Positions 47,834-60,342 are shown, counted from the stretch's first letter. The stretch: 64,000 bases of DNA from Apiospora phragmitis (GCA_038363925.1 JAQQWL010000004.1:558001-622000), one strand, 5' to 3'. The notes: a model not told the origin generated them from the letters alone. Numbers and translations: made by a program.

Positions 47834-48202
47834 TGCCAGTTCAAGGGATCCTCTACCCATGGAGCCACTAAGGCCAACTGCTTAGCGGACTGGCCTCTCG
47901 TTCTGACCAAGAACTTGCACAAAGCCTGCGCGGGACTGTTGTTTAGATTTCCATAACTCGGCCAGGGCTCTACATATAAGCAGTGTTATTATATTTATGG
48001 CTGTTCCCAGTCAGATATTACATCATTTGAGTTGCGTGTAGTGAACGATTTTATAGCGCTCTTTTATAAAACTAACGACGAATAGTATATATTATATTAA
48101 TACTTTAATGATATTAAGTAATTAAAATTTATTAATAACCGAGTAATATTAAATTATTAAAAGTAAAGTATAAATTATGTATTAAATAATATAATTAAAG
48201 TA
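47834..48202. other. Receptor 3' flank and transition to AT-rich block
   Basis: GC-balanced up to about 48,040, then abruptly AT-rich. No gene or repeat match was seen. Confidence 0.4.
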
Positions 48203-49810
48203 ACGTACTTTATAAGCGAATTAAACGGATTTCGAAAAAGATATAATTATACGATATATAATCGACCTAAATTGGCGGTTATTTTCTCCTCGAATAAATA
48301 GTATTAAAAATATAGCGAATCGATTACTTCGTTAACGCGACGCGGAACGCGTCGGCGTTAATTAAGTTTCGAACTTTATACGAAGGCAACTAGACCTCTA
48401 GACGCGTTTTAATCGAAAAATTAATTATTAAAGAGTTCTTTATAAAGATTCGGACGCGTATCGCGCGTAATTTATTTTCGTACGGAATATAATTTATAAA
48501 TATTGGATTTAAGAGAAGGATATTTATAATTTCGACGAAACCGGCTTTTTTATAAGTTAAATCTCGTTCGAAATAATTATTATAACCTTTAATTAATACG
48601 GGAGGCTTAGGGTTATTTAATAAAAAAACCGGGAATAAGTTATAATTATTTAAAGCGTTAGATTATACGGTTACGCTATTCATTCGTATATTATATTTAT
48701 TAAGTAAACGTACTTCTTTTCTTAATACGAAAACAGTTTATTATCGAAGGACTAGGTAATCGTAATTACTAAAAACGGTTAAATTACGAACGAAAAAATC
48801 GAGGATTAATTCCGATACTTTAATAAATATACCAGGTCTTATATAAAAAGTATTTATCGCTTATTAGTCCTTAACGGTTATAAAAACTATTATTCGATAA
48901 TTTTCGAGCTTTATTATAAAAAGAACTCGATTATTATACTTTATATATTTTTTTATTTATTATATAAATTCTAGCCTTTTAATATTAATTATTTTCGTAT
49001 ATTAAAAAGGTTATATAGAAAAGAAATCGAGCATTTTATACGGGCGTATATTATTTATATCTTAAAGGAGGACTTTTTATTAACGTTTTTAAAAGCGTTT
49101 TAAGCGACTTTTATCGTTTTAAATATTTAAAAAGGTTTTCGAAGTGTAGGATTTATACCGTATAATCTAGAATCTATTATTTTATAATTAAATATAAAGC
49201 TATATACGCCGACGCTTTTAATAACCTCTTTTAATTTATTTATACCTTAGGAATTAAAAACTTTAAATATTTTAATTAAAGGTTAATTTTAAACCCAATA
49301 CGTAAGAAATGAAATCGTATAATATTAAAATAACTCTTCGATATTAATTTTAATTAAACTTAACTAAATTACGAAAAATATAACGTAAGCTATATACCGG
49401 CTCGCTCTGTTAAAAAGTAAAGTAAGCGTATTACGAAAAGCGAATAAAATACTTAGCCGGCGCCGCCGTATAAAAAAGAAACGACTATAAGATAAAAGAT
49501 TACTTCGTATATAAGCTAAAAAAAACCTATAGTTTTAAAAAGATATTAATAAATCATTATAAAATGAATCGCGTTAAAAGAATAATCGTACGAGAACGTT
49601 TAAAACGCGCTTATAACGCTATAAAATCTAAGGAGAGCCCGGGCATAATACGCGTAATTATTAAAATAATATAGAGGTATCTAAAAATAAAACTTCTAAT
49701 TAATTTCAATAAATTATATTCGTTATAATAATATTAATTTATACTATATTATATTAAGTTTTAAAGGTTAGTTAATTCGTTTATATAGTTATTTCGCTTA
49801 TAAAGTACGT
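48203..49810 (+). mobile_element. D1: Fot1-like DNA transposon, RIP-ruined
   Basis: About 1.6 kb. The left end is ACGTACTTTATAAGCGAA and the right end is the complement. Plus-strand translation across stops gives a nearly complete pogo/Fot1 transposase: NFDETG-like first Asp block near 48,535, SYIIFIK, WYENSLLSKD-like region, YRLLVLNGYKNYYS, then LKRLYRKEIEHFIRAYI and the FRSVGFIPYNLESI tail near 49,140-49,180. A TA precedes the left end; the right neighbour is TG, so the duplication is imperfect. Confidence 0.8.
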
Positions 49811-49999
49811 TGTTTATAAAAATCGTAAAAACATACGCTTTAGTTATAAGTATAAATAAATACTTAAATTAATTATTATTATAGATTTAATTTCTCTTTT
49901 ATAAATTCTTTAAAATATATTAAATATATTATATTTAATATATTTATATTTTATTTATTGTATAATTTTTATTTAATTATTTTTATTTAATTAGTTTTA
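49811..49999. other. AT-rich spacer between D1 and D2
   Basis: Very AT-rich, no repeat match or frame seen. Confidence 0.4.
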
Positions 50000-51859
50000 A
50001 CGTACTTTATAAGCGAGCTACGTATATAAACTAGCTATATATTTTTAATTAATTTTCCTATCATTAATTTTATATTAACTCTTCTTTTTTAATAAGCATA
50101 GAATTAAAAAATAAAGAAAAAAGATTTAATTTAACGCTTTAAACGTTTTAAAATAACCCGAAATTATATATACGAAAAGCTATAGCGATATATTATATGT
50201 TAGAGTCGACGTTATATAATCGATAACGTGGAATTCGATCACGATTCGAAATCTTTATAAACTCTCGAAAGTTTTTTAATTTTAAGAAGGAATTAATTAT
50301 TTAATATATTATAAATCTAAATACGCGATCGTTTTTTTTTTAATTAAGTAATATAAAAGATATAGCGAATTAATTATTTAATTTACGTAACGCGGGACGT
50401 GTCGGCGTTAATTAAGCCTTTAACTTTATACGATAAAAATTAGACCTCCGGACACGTTTTAATTAAAGAGTTCATTATTAAAAAATCTTTTACGAAAATA
50501 TTAGCGCGTATGGCTCGTAATTTACTCTCGTATAGAATATAATTAATAAATATAGGATATAAAAGGAGGATATATATAACTTTAACGAAACAGGGTTTTT
50601 TATAAGCTAAATTTTTTCTGAAATAATCGTAACCACTTTCGATCGACGCGGAAAACCTAAAGTAATATAATAAAGGAATTAAGAATAAATTATAATTATC
50701 TAAGGCGTCGGATTAAACGGTTACGTTATCCTTCCGTATATTATTTTTACCGGGAAAACGCACCTCTCTTTTTAATATAAAAATAGCTTATTATTAAAGG
50801 ATTAAATAATTATAATCATTAAAAATAATTAATCTATAAATAAAAAAGGCGAGCACTAGATTTAATATTTTAATTAATATATTAAGTTTCATATAAAGGG
50901 TTATTATTACCTTTTAATCTTAAACGGCTACGAAAGCTATTACTCGATAACTTTCGAGCTTTATTACGAAAAGAATTTAATTAGTATACTTTATATACGT
51001 TTTTATTTATTATATAAACTTTAAGTTTTTAATATTAATTATTTTTATAAATTAGAAAAACCGTATAAAAAAGAAATTAAAGGTTTTATATAAGCGTATA
51101 TTATTTATATCTTTAAAAAAAACTTCTTATTAACGTTTTTAAAACTATTCTAAGTGATTGTTACGGTTTCGAATATATAAAAAAGCTTTTAAAAAATAGG
51201 AATCGTTCTATATAATCCGGAATATATTATTTTATAGTTAGATATAAAATTATATACCTTAATACTTCCGGGGACGTTCTTTAACTTATTTATTCTTTAA
51301 GAATTCAAAACTTTAATTAACTCGATTAAGGCTTAATTTTAAATTAAATATATTTAAAACTATATTATATAATATTAAAATAGTTTTTTAATATTTATTT
51401 TAATTAGTTTTAATTAAATTATAAATATTATAATATAGATTATATATTAAATTATTGTTTTAAAAAATAAGAACGCGATATTTCGAAAAGTAAATAAGAT
51501 ATTTAGCCGGCGCCGCCGTATAAAAAAAAACGGCTATAAAATAAAAATTTATGTTATATATAAACTAAAAAAGATTTATAGTTTTAAAAAAATATTAATA
51601 AATAATTATTAAACGAATCGTGTCGAAAGAGTAATTATATAAAAACTTTTAAAATATATTTATAACGTTATAAAATCTACGGAGAGCCCGGGTATAATAC
51701 GCCTACTTATTAAAATAATATAAAAGCTTTTAAAAATAATAATTATTAATATATTTAATTAATTTTAAATATTATAATTAAATTAACTTATAACTTATAA
51801 AGCTTAATAATAAAACGTGCGTAGCTCGTTTATATATATAGCTCGCTTATAGGGTACGT
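50000..51859 (+). mobile_element. D2: Fot1-like DNA transposon, full-length
   Basis: 1,860 bp with TIRs starting ACGTACTTTATAAGCGAGC and TA on both sides (49,998-99; 51,860-61). The TIR holds two copies of a CGAGCTACGTA-like motif. The interior aligns with D1 and carries an extra ~250 bp at the left. Transposase frames are full of stops. It is followed directly by the 3' part of another copy (D3), which starts at the TA-ACGTTTTTAAAAACG point, so D2 probably inserted into that copy. Confidence 0.82.
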
Positions 51860-51861
51860 TA

Positions 51862-52556
51862 ACGTTTTTAAAAACGTTTTAAGCGATTTTTACCGTTTTA
51901 AATATTTAAGGAGGTTTTTAAAGAGTGGGACTTATATTATATAACCTAGAATATATTATTTTATAATTAAATATAAAGCTATATATATCAACGCTTCCGG
52001 CGACCTCTTTTAGCTTATTTATACCTTAAGAATTAAAGACTTTAAATTACTTAATTAAAACTTAATCTTAAACCGAGTATATTAAAAATCGAATCATATA
52101 ATATTAAAATAACTTTTCGATATTAAATATAATTAAACTTAATTAAATTATAAAAGGTATAACGTAAGTTATATACCGGCTCGTTTTATTAATCGTATTA
52201 CGAAAGGCGAATAAGATGCTTAGCCGGCGCCGCCGTACGAAAAAGAAATTGTTATAAAATAGAGGATTATTTCGTATATAAGTTAAAAAAGACTTATAGT
52301 TTTAAAAGGACGTTAATAAATAGTTATAAACAAATGGCGTTAAAGGAATAGTTATACGAGGACGTTTAAGACGCCCTTATAGCGTTATAGAATTTGCGGA
52401 GAGCCCGGGTATACCTATTAGAATAATATAGAAGTATTTAGAGATAAGGATTCCGATTAATTTTAAAATACTTAATAAGTTATAGTAGATTTAATTTATA
52501 TTTGATTATACTAGGTCTTAAGAAGTGTTTAATTTATTTATATATTTAACTTACTC
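51862..52556 (+). mobile_element. D3: 3' fragment of a Fot1-like element
   Basis: It corresponds to the last ~700 bp of D1 and D2, beginning inside the transposase at ACGTTTTTAAAAACG and running to a decayed terminus (GTGATACGT) near 52,556. It includes the GAGAGCCCGGGTATA block that is conserved among all copies. Confidence 0.7.
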
Positions 52557-52839
52557 ATGTGATACGTTAAAGATATATAAAATTTTAACGAAACCGGCTT
52601 TATAATGAATATAATTAAGTTAATACTCGTTATAATACGCGGTATTTATAATAAGAAAGCTAGATTATATATTACTTTATAAAATTAATATATTTCGCTA
52701 TTATTAATTATTTAATATTAATATTACCTTATAAAGTAGTCTTATAAATACGACCTACCGAGTAATTAAATAATTTAATTGATTTCTAACGGCTAAAGTA
52801 ATAACGAAACTAGTTATTAATTAAAGGTGATTATAATTA
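52557..52839. other. AT-rich spacer with a short family-D fragment
   Basis: Contains a short stretch related to the first-Asp region of family D (TTTTAACGAAACCGGCTTT near 52,582-52,600), then unmatched AT-rich sequence. Confidence 0.35.
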
Positions 52840-53446
52840 TTTTAAACGAGATTTAATTTATAAAAAACCCGGTTTCGTTAAAATTATATATATCCTCTTT
52901 TTATATCTTATATTTATTAATTATATTTTATATAAAAATATACTACGCGTGATACGCGTTAAGATTTTTATAAAGGACTTCTTAATAATCCACTTTTCGG
53001 TTAAAACGCCTCCGGAAGTCTAGTTATTATCGTATAAAGTTAAAGGCTTAACTAATACCGACACGTCCCGCGTCGCGTAAATTAAATAATTAATTCGCTA
53101 TATTTTTTATACTACTTAACCGTAGAAAAAACGATTACGTATTTAAATTAATAATATATTAATGAATTAATTCATTTTTAAAATTAAAAAGCTTTTAGAA
53201 ACTTAAAAAGATTTTAGATCGTGATCGAATTCCGCGTCGTTAATTACGTAACATCGACTCTAAGATATAATATATCGCTATAACTTTTTATTTACTCAAT
53301 TTCGAGTTATGTTAAAACGCTTAAAGCGTTAAATTAAACCTTTTCTCTTCGTTTTTTAATTTTATACTTATTTAAAAAGAAAAGATAATATAAAGTTAAT
53401 TATAAAAAAATTAATTAAAAATAAGCAGCTCGCTTATAGGGTACGT
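52840..53446 (-). mobile_element. D4: 5' fragment of a Fot1-like element, inverted
   Basis: The reverse complement of the first ~600 bp of D2. It ends with the TIR GCTCGCTTATAGGGTACGT at 53,446, followed by TA. The inner boundary is approximate. Together with D3 it leaves the two end-pieces of family D copies facing outward. Confidence 0.65.
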
Positions 53447-53459
53447 TAAGTTAAAACGA

Positions 53460-54720
53460 AAAGGTTATAAAAGAAATGTTTAGCGATTAATAAAGGCGAA
53501 ATAAAAAGTTCGTTAAAATAAAAGGCGACCGGTAGAGAGCGTTATAATATTAACGGCGAAATAAGTTATAATATATAAATATATAAAAGAAATATAAAAC
53601 TAAGTAACGAATGAAATAAAACTTAATTTTATTTAATTTTAACCGTTAAATTTAAATTAAACTATATTAAAGTAGTAAAATATAAAAAACTATAATTAAT
53701 TTAATAATATAACTAATCTAAGAATAAACCACGTTGTATATATATATATAATAGTTTTATATTTATATATTATATAATTTAATTTTTCGCTTATATATTT
53801 TATATTCACGTCTTATATATTATAAATTTAAAAATTAAGTATATAGTTATATATATTATAATCGATTATAAAATAATCGCTTATTAAATTAATTTAAATA
53901 TTCGTTATAAGAAATAAGGTAGTTCGAAATCCTTAAGAAATACTTATTTCGTAAAAATTATTATTTAACTGTTTTTATAAAATTATTATAAATATTATAC
54001 GATAATAAGAATAAATTATTTTAACGATAATCTTTTAAAATACTCGAGTTATTATTTCACTATTTCTTTTTAAATAATAATTTTAATTACATTATTTAAT
54101 TATTAGTATTTTTTAATTTAATCTAGAAATTTCGCTATTAGAATTTTTAGAACAGCAGGAACTAAGGTTTTCCATATTACCTTAAAAGGGGTGCCACGTG
54201 CCTGCGCGTACGAACCCCTTTTTTATTTCATGAAGAGGGTCATACGATGCCCCTCGCAGCTAGCAGAGAAGATAGACATGAACAATAGAATAGAGCAATA
54301 TAACCCCGATTAAACCCTGAACCTGTACGTACGTACGAAAGCCCATTTAATAAGAATATTATAATAATTTAAATTTTATTTCTTTTTTTATTAAATATAT
54401 AACGGAGTTTATTATTAAACGCGTTATATTATTAATGAAATTACTTCTTTTATATTTTATTATTATATGTATATTAATTTAAATATAACGTTTTAAATTA
54501 ATTAAAACTATTTATTGTTTAATTTAGTACTTAACTTTATATTCTTTTTATATATTTATATATCATAACTTTATATTCTTTTTATATATTTATATATCAT
54601 AACTTTTTTCGCCGCAAATATCGCAGCGCTTTCTACCGGTTACTCTCCGCTTTAACGAACCTTTAATTTCGCTGTTATTAATTGTTAAACGCTTTTATTT
54701 CTTTTTCTTTTATCACTTTT
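53460..54720. repeat. Inverted-repeat region enclosing a solo LTR
   Basis: Sequence at about 53,478-53,580 (GTTCGTTAAAA, CGACCGGTAGAGAGCG) recurs as its complement at about 54,605-54,715 (CGCTTTCTACCGG, TTAACGAAC). The arms are about 100 bp and imperfect. A 33-bp direct duplication of an AT-rich unit occupies 54,535-54,602. It may be the decayed ends of a further small DNA element; no coding sequence was seen. Confidence 0.45.
54145..54352 (+). repeat. Solo LTR of the COP1 family
   Basis: 208 bp, clearly the same LTR as at 61,479-61,685 in opposite orientation. It is flanked by the 5-bp duplication AGAAT (54,140-54,144; 54,353-54,357). Its centre is only lightly mutated, while the first and last bases show C-to-T and G-to-A change. 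Confidence 0.88.
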
Positions 54721-54987
54721 AAGATTCTTAAATAATAAAGGGTTTTTTAAACTAAATTCTCGATTTTTTAACTTTTCGACCTGTAAAAAGGCTAAATTAA
54801 CGGACTATAAAGTATTTTATTACGCTTATATTTTTAATTATTTAATTTATAGTACTTAGAATTAATCTTAAAAAGCTTTTTTAATAAATAAAAACCTTAC
54901 TTTTAAAAAAAATAAAATACTTAATTATTTTTAAATAGAATAGATTAAATAGAAACGTTTAAAAACATATATTTACTTTATTAATTA
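54721..54987. other. AT-rich spacer
   Basis: RIP-like sequence without recognisable feature, up to the left end of D5. Confidence 0.35.
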
Positions 54988-56787
54988 ACGTACCTCATAA
55001 GCGAGCTACGTATATAAACGGGCTACGTACTGTTTATTATTAACCCTTATAAGTTATAAATTAATTCGATTATAACGTTTAAAACTAATTAAATATATTA
55101 ATAATTATTATTATTAAAGGTTTTTATATTATTTTAATAAGTACGCGTATTATACCCGGGCTCTCCGTAGATTTTATAACGTTATAAACGTATTTTAAAC
55201 GTTTTCGTATAATTACTCTTTCGACGCGATTCGTTTTATAATTATTTATTAATGTTTTTTGAAAACTATAACTCTTTTTTATTTTATAGCCGTTTTCTTT
55301 TCGTATCGCGGCGCCGGCTAAATATTTTTTTTATTTTTCGAAATATCGCGTTCTTATTTTTTAAAAGAGTAACTCGGTATATAATATATATTATAACTTT
55401 TATAATTTAATTAAGGCTAATTAAAATAAATATCGGAGAGTTATTTTAATATTATACGATATAGTTTCGAACGTATTCGGTTTAAGATTAAGCTTTAATC
55501 GAATTGTTTAAGGTTTTTAATTTTTAAGGAATAAATAGGTTAAAAAATGTCTCTAGAGGTATTAAAGTATGTAGCTTTATATCTAATTATGAAATAATAT
55601 ATTCTAGATTATACGAGATGAGTCTTATTTTTTAAAAGCCTTTTTATATATTTAAAACGGTAAAAGTCGCCTAGAACGCTTTTAAAAACGTTAGTAAGAA
55701 GTCTTTCTTTAAGATATAAGTAATATACGTTTATATAAAATATTTAATTTCTTTTTTACACGCCTTTTTTAATATATAAAAACAGCCGATATTAAAAAAT
55801 TAGAATTTATATAATAAATAAGAAAATATATAAAGTATAATAATTAAGTTTTTTTTATAATAAAGCTCGAAAATTATTAAGTAATAATTTTTCTTATAAA
55901 ACTTAATATATTAATTAAAGTATAAAATCTAATCCTCGCTTTTTTATTCGTAATTTAATTATTTTTAATAATTATAATGACTTAATCTTTTAATAATAAG
56001 CTATTTTTATATTAAGAAAAGAAAAACGTTTTCTTAATAAAAATAATATACGGAAAAACAGCGTAACTATATAATCCGACGCCTTAGATAATTATAACTT
56101 ATTCCCGGTTCTTTTACTATATTACCTTAAGCTTTCCGCGTTAATTAAAGGTGGTTACGATTATTTTAAACGAGATTTAGCTTATAAAAAAGCCGGTTTC
56201 GTTAAAATTATAAATATCCTCTTTTTAAATCTTATATTTATAAATTATATTTCGTACGAAGGTAAATTACGCGCGATACGCGTCGGGATTTTTATAAAAG
56301 ATTTTTTAATAATTGATTCTTCGGTTAAAACGCGTCCGGAAGTCTAGTTATTATCTTATAAAGTTAAAGGCTTAATTAACGTCGACGCGTCCCGCGTCGC
56401 GTAAATTAAATAATCGATTCGTTATATCTTTTATATTATTTAGCCGAGGGGAAAACGATCGCGTATTTAAATTAATAATATATCTAATAATCGCATCTTT
56501 TTTAAAATTTAAAAACTTTCGAAAATTTATAAATATTTCGTATCGTATAGATTAATTATTTCGTTTACTCTATAAAGTTTTTAATAAAACGTAATAAATT
56601 AATATAGCTTTTCGTACGTTTAAAGTTAAATCTTTTTAAAACGCTTAAAGTATTAAAATTATATTACTCTCTTTTTAAAGTTATAATATTTTCGGACGTA
56701 AAAGAATATAAAAAAAGGTTAAGGCTATAAGGAAATTTATAAAAGTGAGACATTCGCTTATATAGGATATTCGCTTGTGAGATACGT
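54988..56787 (-). mobile_element. D5: Fot1-like DNA transposon, minus strand
   Basis: 1,800 bp with TIRs starting ACGTACCTCATAAGCGAGC and TA on both sides (54,986-87; 56,788-89). The interior is the reverse complement of D2 with many transitions. The transposase reads on the minus strand and is broken by stops. It abuts E2, whose first ~140 bp are missing. Confidence 0.82.
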
Positions 56788-56789
56788 TA

Positions 56790-58459
56790 GATATAATAGA
56801 TCTTTTAGAATTCGATTCCTTAATTTTAACCTGATCTAGTCCCTCCTTTATACGTTATATGCTTTTAATCGATATAAATTTCGAATTCGGACTAATTTAT
56901 ACCCTTCGCTTCTTTTATAGCTTTACGAGCTTTAACTTCTTTTTTAAGGATTATAATTCCATATTAATTAATAAATAGTCCTTTTCTTAATATTTTTTTA
57001 AGATCTTTTTAACTAGCTAGCGTTATATAGTAGGGTCGCTTTAACTTAATTAGTAAAAATGTCGAATTTAGCGCTTTAAATTAATATACCTTTTTAGTGT
57101 TAATTATAATACACTATTAATTAAAGGAGTTTAAATAAGTGTAAAGGCCTTATCTTAACTAGCTAAGGCTTATATTATCTCTTCCGGTCGCTTTCGGTTA
57201 TTATTTTCGAGTAAAAGAGGGCTAGTAAGTGGCTTAGTAATATATACGAGCTAAAGACTACTACCACGTTAACTACCCTTGATATTTTAAGCCGATAAAG
57301 CCTTTTTACGAGCTTTAGTATAGTATATAAAGAAGTTCTATTTACTAATAGGGGCTGAATCCATTAATAAGGATAGGAAACCGATCTCTTTTTAGTAATA
57401 GGCCTTTATAAGGGTAAAGACCTTAATATGAGGGGTTAAAGAATATATAATAAATAAAGGGGTAAAAATAATAAATAAATATTATTTTAATAATAAAAGG
57501 ATATAAAATCGTTGGTTATATAACTGCTATATTTATTTAAAATAAATAAACGAGTATTATTAAAGTTATCCGAGGCGGTTTCCGGTATAAAAATATTTTC
57601 GAGCTATTTAATGGCGATTTCGTTATTCGTCCAGCCTTTATTACTTATATCGAACTTCTATCCTTTAAATTTATTAAATTTTTAAGGGAATTATTACTTT
57701 TAAATCGATTTACTTTTTATAAATTATTAAAAAAGGGATAGCCTTATGAAGTACCGATATATATTTTAATATAATCGTTTAATACTTTAAACTAAGCTAT
57801 TTTATTAAATAAAATATAATTCCGAACTATTTATTATAAAGTTATTACTTCTTTAGCCTTTTAAGATATCGTGCTTATTTATATTATGTCTATATTTAAA
57901 TTTAATAGCTTAAATTTAACATATACGTAATTTAATTAATGCCTTATTAATACGCTAAGAATCGATACGACGTTACTTTTTTATCCGTAAAGCTAGGTGA
58001 CGTCGAAGGAATAAATCTATTTAATTTTTACTTAATAGTATAGGGTTATTATAAAGGCCTAAAACACGCTGAGCTAATTCTTTAATTTACGTATACGTTA
58101 GTATGATACCAAGGGCTTCTTAAGCTAAAATCTAGTTTATTAGATACGTCTTTTAAACTAGAGAGAGCTTTTAATAAGTAGATTTTCATTCTTAACGTAA
58201 TTATCGGCCGTAAAGTCGACTAATAAAGGGTAGCTTTATAAATAGATTTACCGCTTGCTATATCTTAAATGGCGGTAGAGATGTCGTTTTCGGTATATAA
58301 ACGCACTATTAATAAATTAGTATATATTTAAAAGAATGAAATAATTCGGATTAGAATTCGTTAAGAAATCTCTTTTTAAATCGAAATAGCGGTGAATCGT
58401 GGTGGAGGTCGACAGGGGGGTCAATTACAGGGGGGGGTCAATTATGGGGTGACGTACGT
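56790..58459 (-). mobile_element. E2: second copy of family E, left end missing, no nested insertions
   Basis: It matches E1 from GATATAATAGAT (E1 position about 19,233) to the right TIR (ends GGTGACGTACGT at 58,459, then TA). It lacks B1, B2 and GYP1, and each target site is present once: TA near 56,850, TA at 57,047-48 and TATTA at 58,307-58,311. The minus-strand transposase is broken by stops. The last ~60 bp, with the two poly-C blocks of the TIR, are less mutated than the rest. Confidence 0.88.
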
Positions 58460-58461
58460 TA

Positions 58462-58795
58462 TAGCCGAACCATCTCAACCGACCTGCCTGATGGCAATGG
58501 GACCACCGGCACCAGTACCAGTACCAGCACCACCGCCACCGCCACCGCCGAGCCACCCCGTCTGGTCCGGGTCGTCGCCGTGGCGGTTGGCCTCGTGGAT
58601 CAATCAGTGATCGCCGCCGCCGACCCGGCGGCGGCCGAACAGAAGGAGGAAGAGAAGATCAAGAAGCTCGCCAACGCCATCGGCCGGGCCGTCGCCATCG
58701 CCAACGCCTCCGGCTTCTCTGGTATGGCTGTCGACGACGCAACAGTTCCGTCGTTTAGACACCAAGCAGTGTGGTATCCGGCCAAAGGACATTAA
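58462..58795 (+). pseudogene. Coding remnant of unknown protein cut by E2
   Basis: A frame is open from the E2 junction to TAA at 58,793-58,795. It reads DLPDGNGTTGTSTSTST (Thr/Ser-rich linker), then RLVRVVAVAVGLVDQSV, a charged run (QKEEEKIKKLANAIGRAVA) and an Ala/Gly-rich tail. GC-rich codon use and composition look like fungal coding sequence. The part before the transposon is not found on the other side of E2. I do not recognise the family. Confidence 0.35.
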
Positions 58796-59569
58796 GCTTA
58801 CTGGACGTCCACAAGATTCAGGCTCGGGTTCATGAGACAGGACGAGGGAATGGAAGTCCTTAATAAGGCAGGAGACAATATTCGAAATGGGACATGAGAA
58901 TTTCCCTATATATGCTGTGTCCACTGTGCCAACTGGCCACTCCAATCAAATCTCCGCTTCGAATGTTTCAGCAAGGTGAACATTGCCTTTGTAGTTTCAA
59001 AAACTCTTACTTGAGCTATAATATTGCTTGTTGAGAAGCACTTTCGATAAAACGGTAGCATGTGTGCAAATTGACTATTCTGTTTCAATTACGAGACCAT
59101 TTCTCGCCCTATGATGCCCTCTATTTACTCACCGGTGTAGGGGGTTTGAATTACATAGGAAAAGAATTTAGTGGAGTGATTCGTAAAAAGAAGAGGGGGA
59201 AAACGAAAAACCATATGCCATGTATAGGGGCTTTTTACCCCGTGCCTTGTTCATCATGATCCACCGCACCTAGACGTTGCAGTAGGATTCAGCGGATCAT
59301 TATTACAGGCTTTTTGTATCTGCATCAACTCCGCCAAAATACAATGCCCTACGAGCTAGTTCATGAGCCCCTCCAGAAGCATGTAAGCATTTCGTTTTTC
59401 ACGTCCACGTAACAAGCACTGTCCCCTCGCGACCAACAGCCTTACTGTTGCTCGCCCTAATCGCGTTATTTCTCGCGCTTTACCACCGACAGTCTCACCA
59501 TTCGGTAAATGTAGTAGTAACAGCAAAATGTAGAGCGATGTCCTCTCAATGTTCTACCAGTCAAGACTC
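58796..59569. other. GC-balanced intergenic region
   Basis: Short open frames only, no motif recognised. It precedes the 3' end of the minus-strand secreted-protein pseudogene. Confidence 0.4.
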
Positions 59570-60342
59570 TTAACACAACGTCTCTCGCATACAGTGACAC
59601 ACCCATTTCTTGGTATCGACGTCCCAGAACTGCTCAGCTATGACGCCGCAAGGGTTCTTTTCAGCACAGATGCACCGGTCCGGATTGGATTTGAGCGGCA
59701 TATTGTCGTAGTTTCTCGCCAGACCGCGCAGGACTATGTCGGTGATCTCCTGAACGCGCCGCGGTACCTTGGCCTTCTTGGTGCCGCCGCAGATGCCGTC
59801 GTAGATGACATCGAGGGCGTCCAGGTCGCGGGCATTGGCACTGTTTAAGGCTCCTCCTCCGTGGCCCGGTCGCGGGCGCTGCGGACCAGTTCGACGATGT
59901 TGTCAGGGAAGCGCAGCTGCTGCTGCTCGTTCTCCGTCACCAGGGTATAGTACACGTCTTGATACTCGACGAGACGTAGGAGCAAATCCCGTCCCGTCTG
60001 GTTGTTGGTGTCGTGGTCGTAGTCGTCTGTCTCCAGAAGTCCAGGAACTTCAACGCGCGCTCGGTGAAGACGCCTACGTCGACCCCGGCGCACTTCTGTG
60101 CCCGGTTGCAGTGCAGGCAGTTGGCCAGCGACGCACTGAGCGCCACCTCCAGCTGTCCTTTGGGGAGCGGGAAGGCGCTGAAGTTGGCGGAGTGCCGTCG
60201 AATGTACTGGTGGGCTCCAGTGGGGTTTCGTCGCGAGGGGCCGGAGGGGGGTCGCTGTGGGGGAGGGCCTCAAGGCGGCAGGGTTCGCGGGCTACGCTTG
60301 AGCGACACCTACGCCAGCCAAAAGCACGATGAAGGGATCCAT
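59570..60342 (-). pseudogene. Secreted Cys-containing protein of unknown family, broken
   Basis: The ATG at 60,342 opens MDPFIVLLAGVGVAQA, a typical signal peptide, directly followed by TAG (probable CAG or CAA before mutation) and PANPAALRP in the same frame. Other frames then take over in turn: SANFSAFPLPKGQLEVAL with CLHCNRAQKC and VFTERALKFLDFW; then TDDYDHDTNNQTGRDLL with LVEYQDVYYTLVTENEQ; then NSANARDLDALDVIYDGICGG through CICAEKNPCGVIAEQFWDVD, KKWVCHC, to TAA at 59,570. At least three frameshifts are needed and no gap is long enough for an intron. The Cys spacing suggests disulphides. I do not recognise the family. The long runs of sensible residues in changing frames argue for a recent pseudogene. 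Confidence 0.6.
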
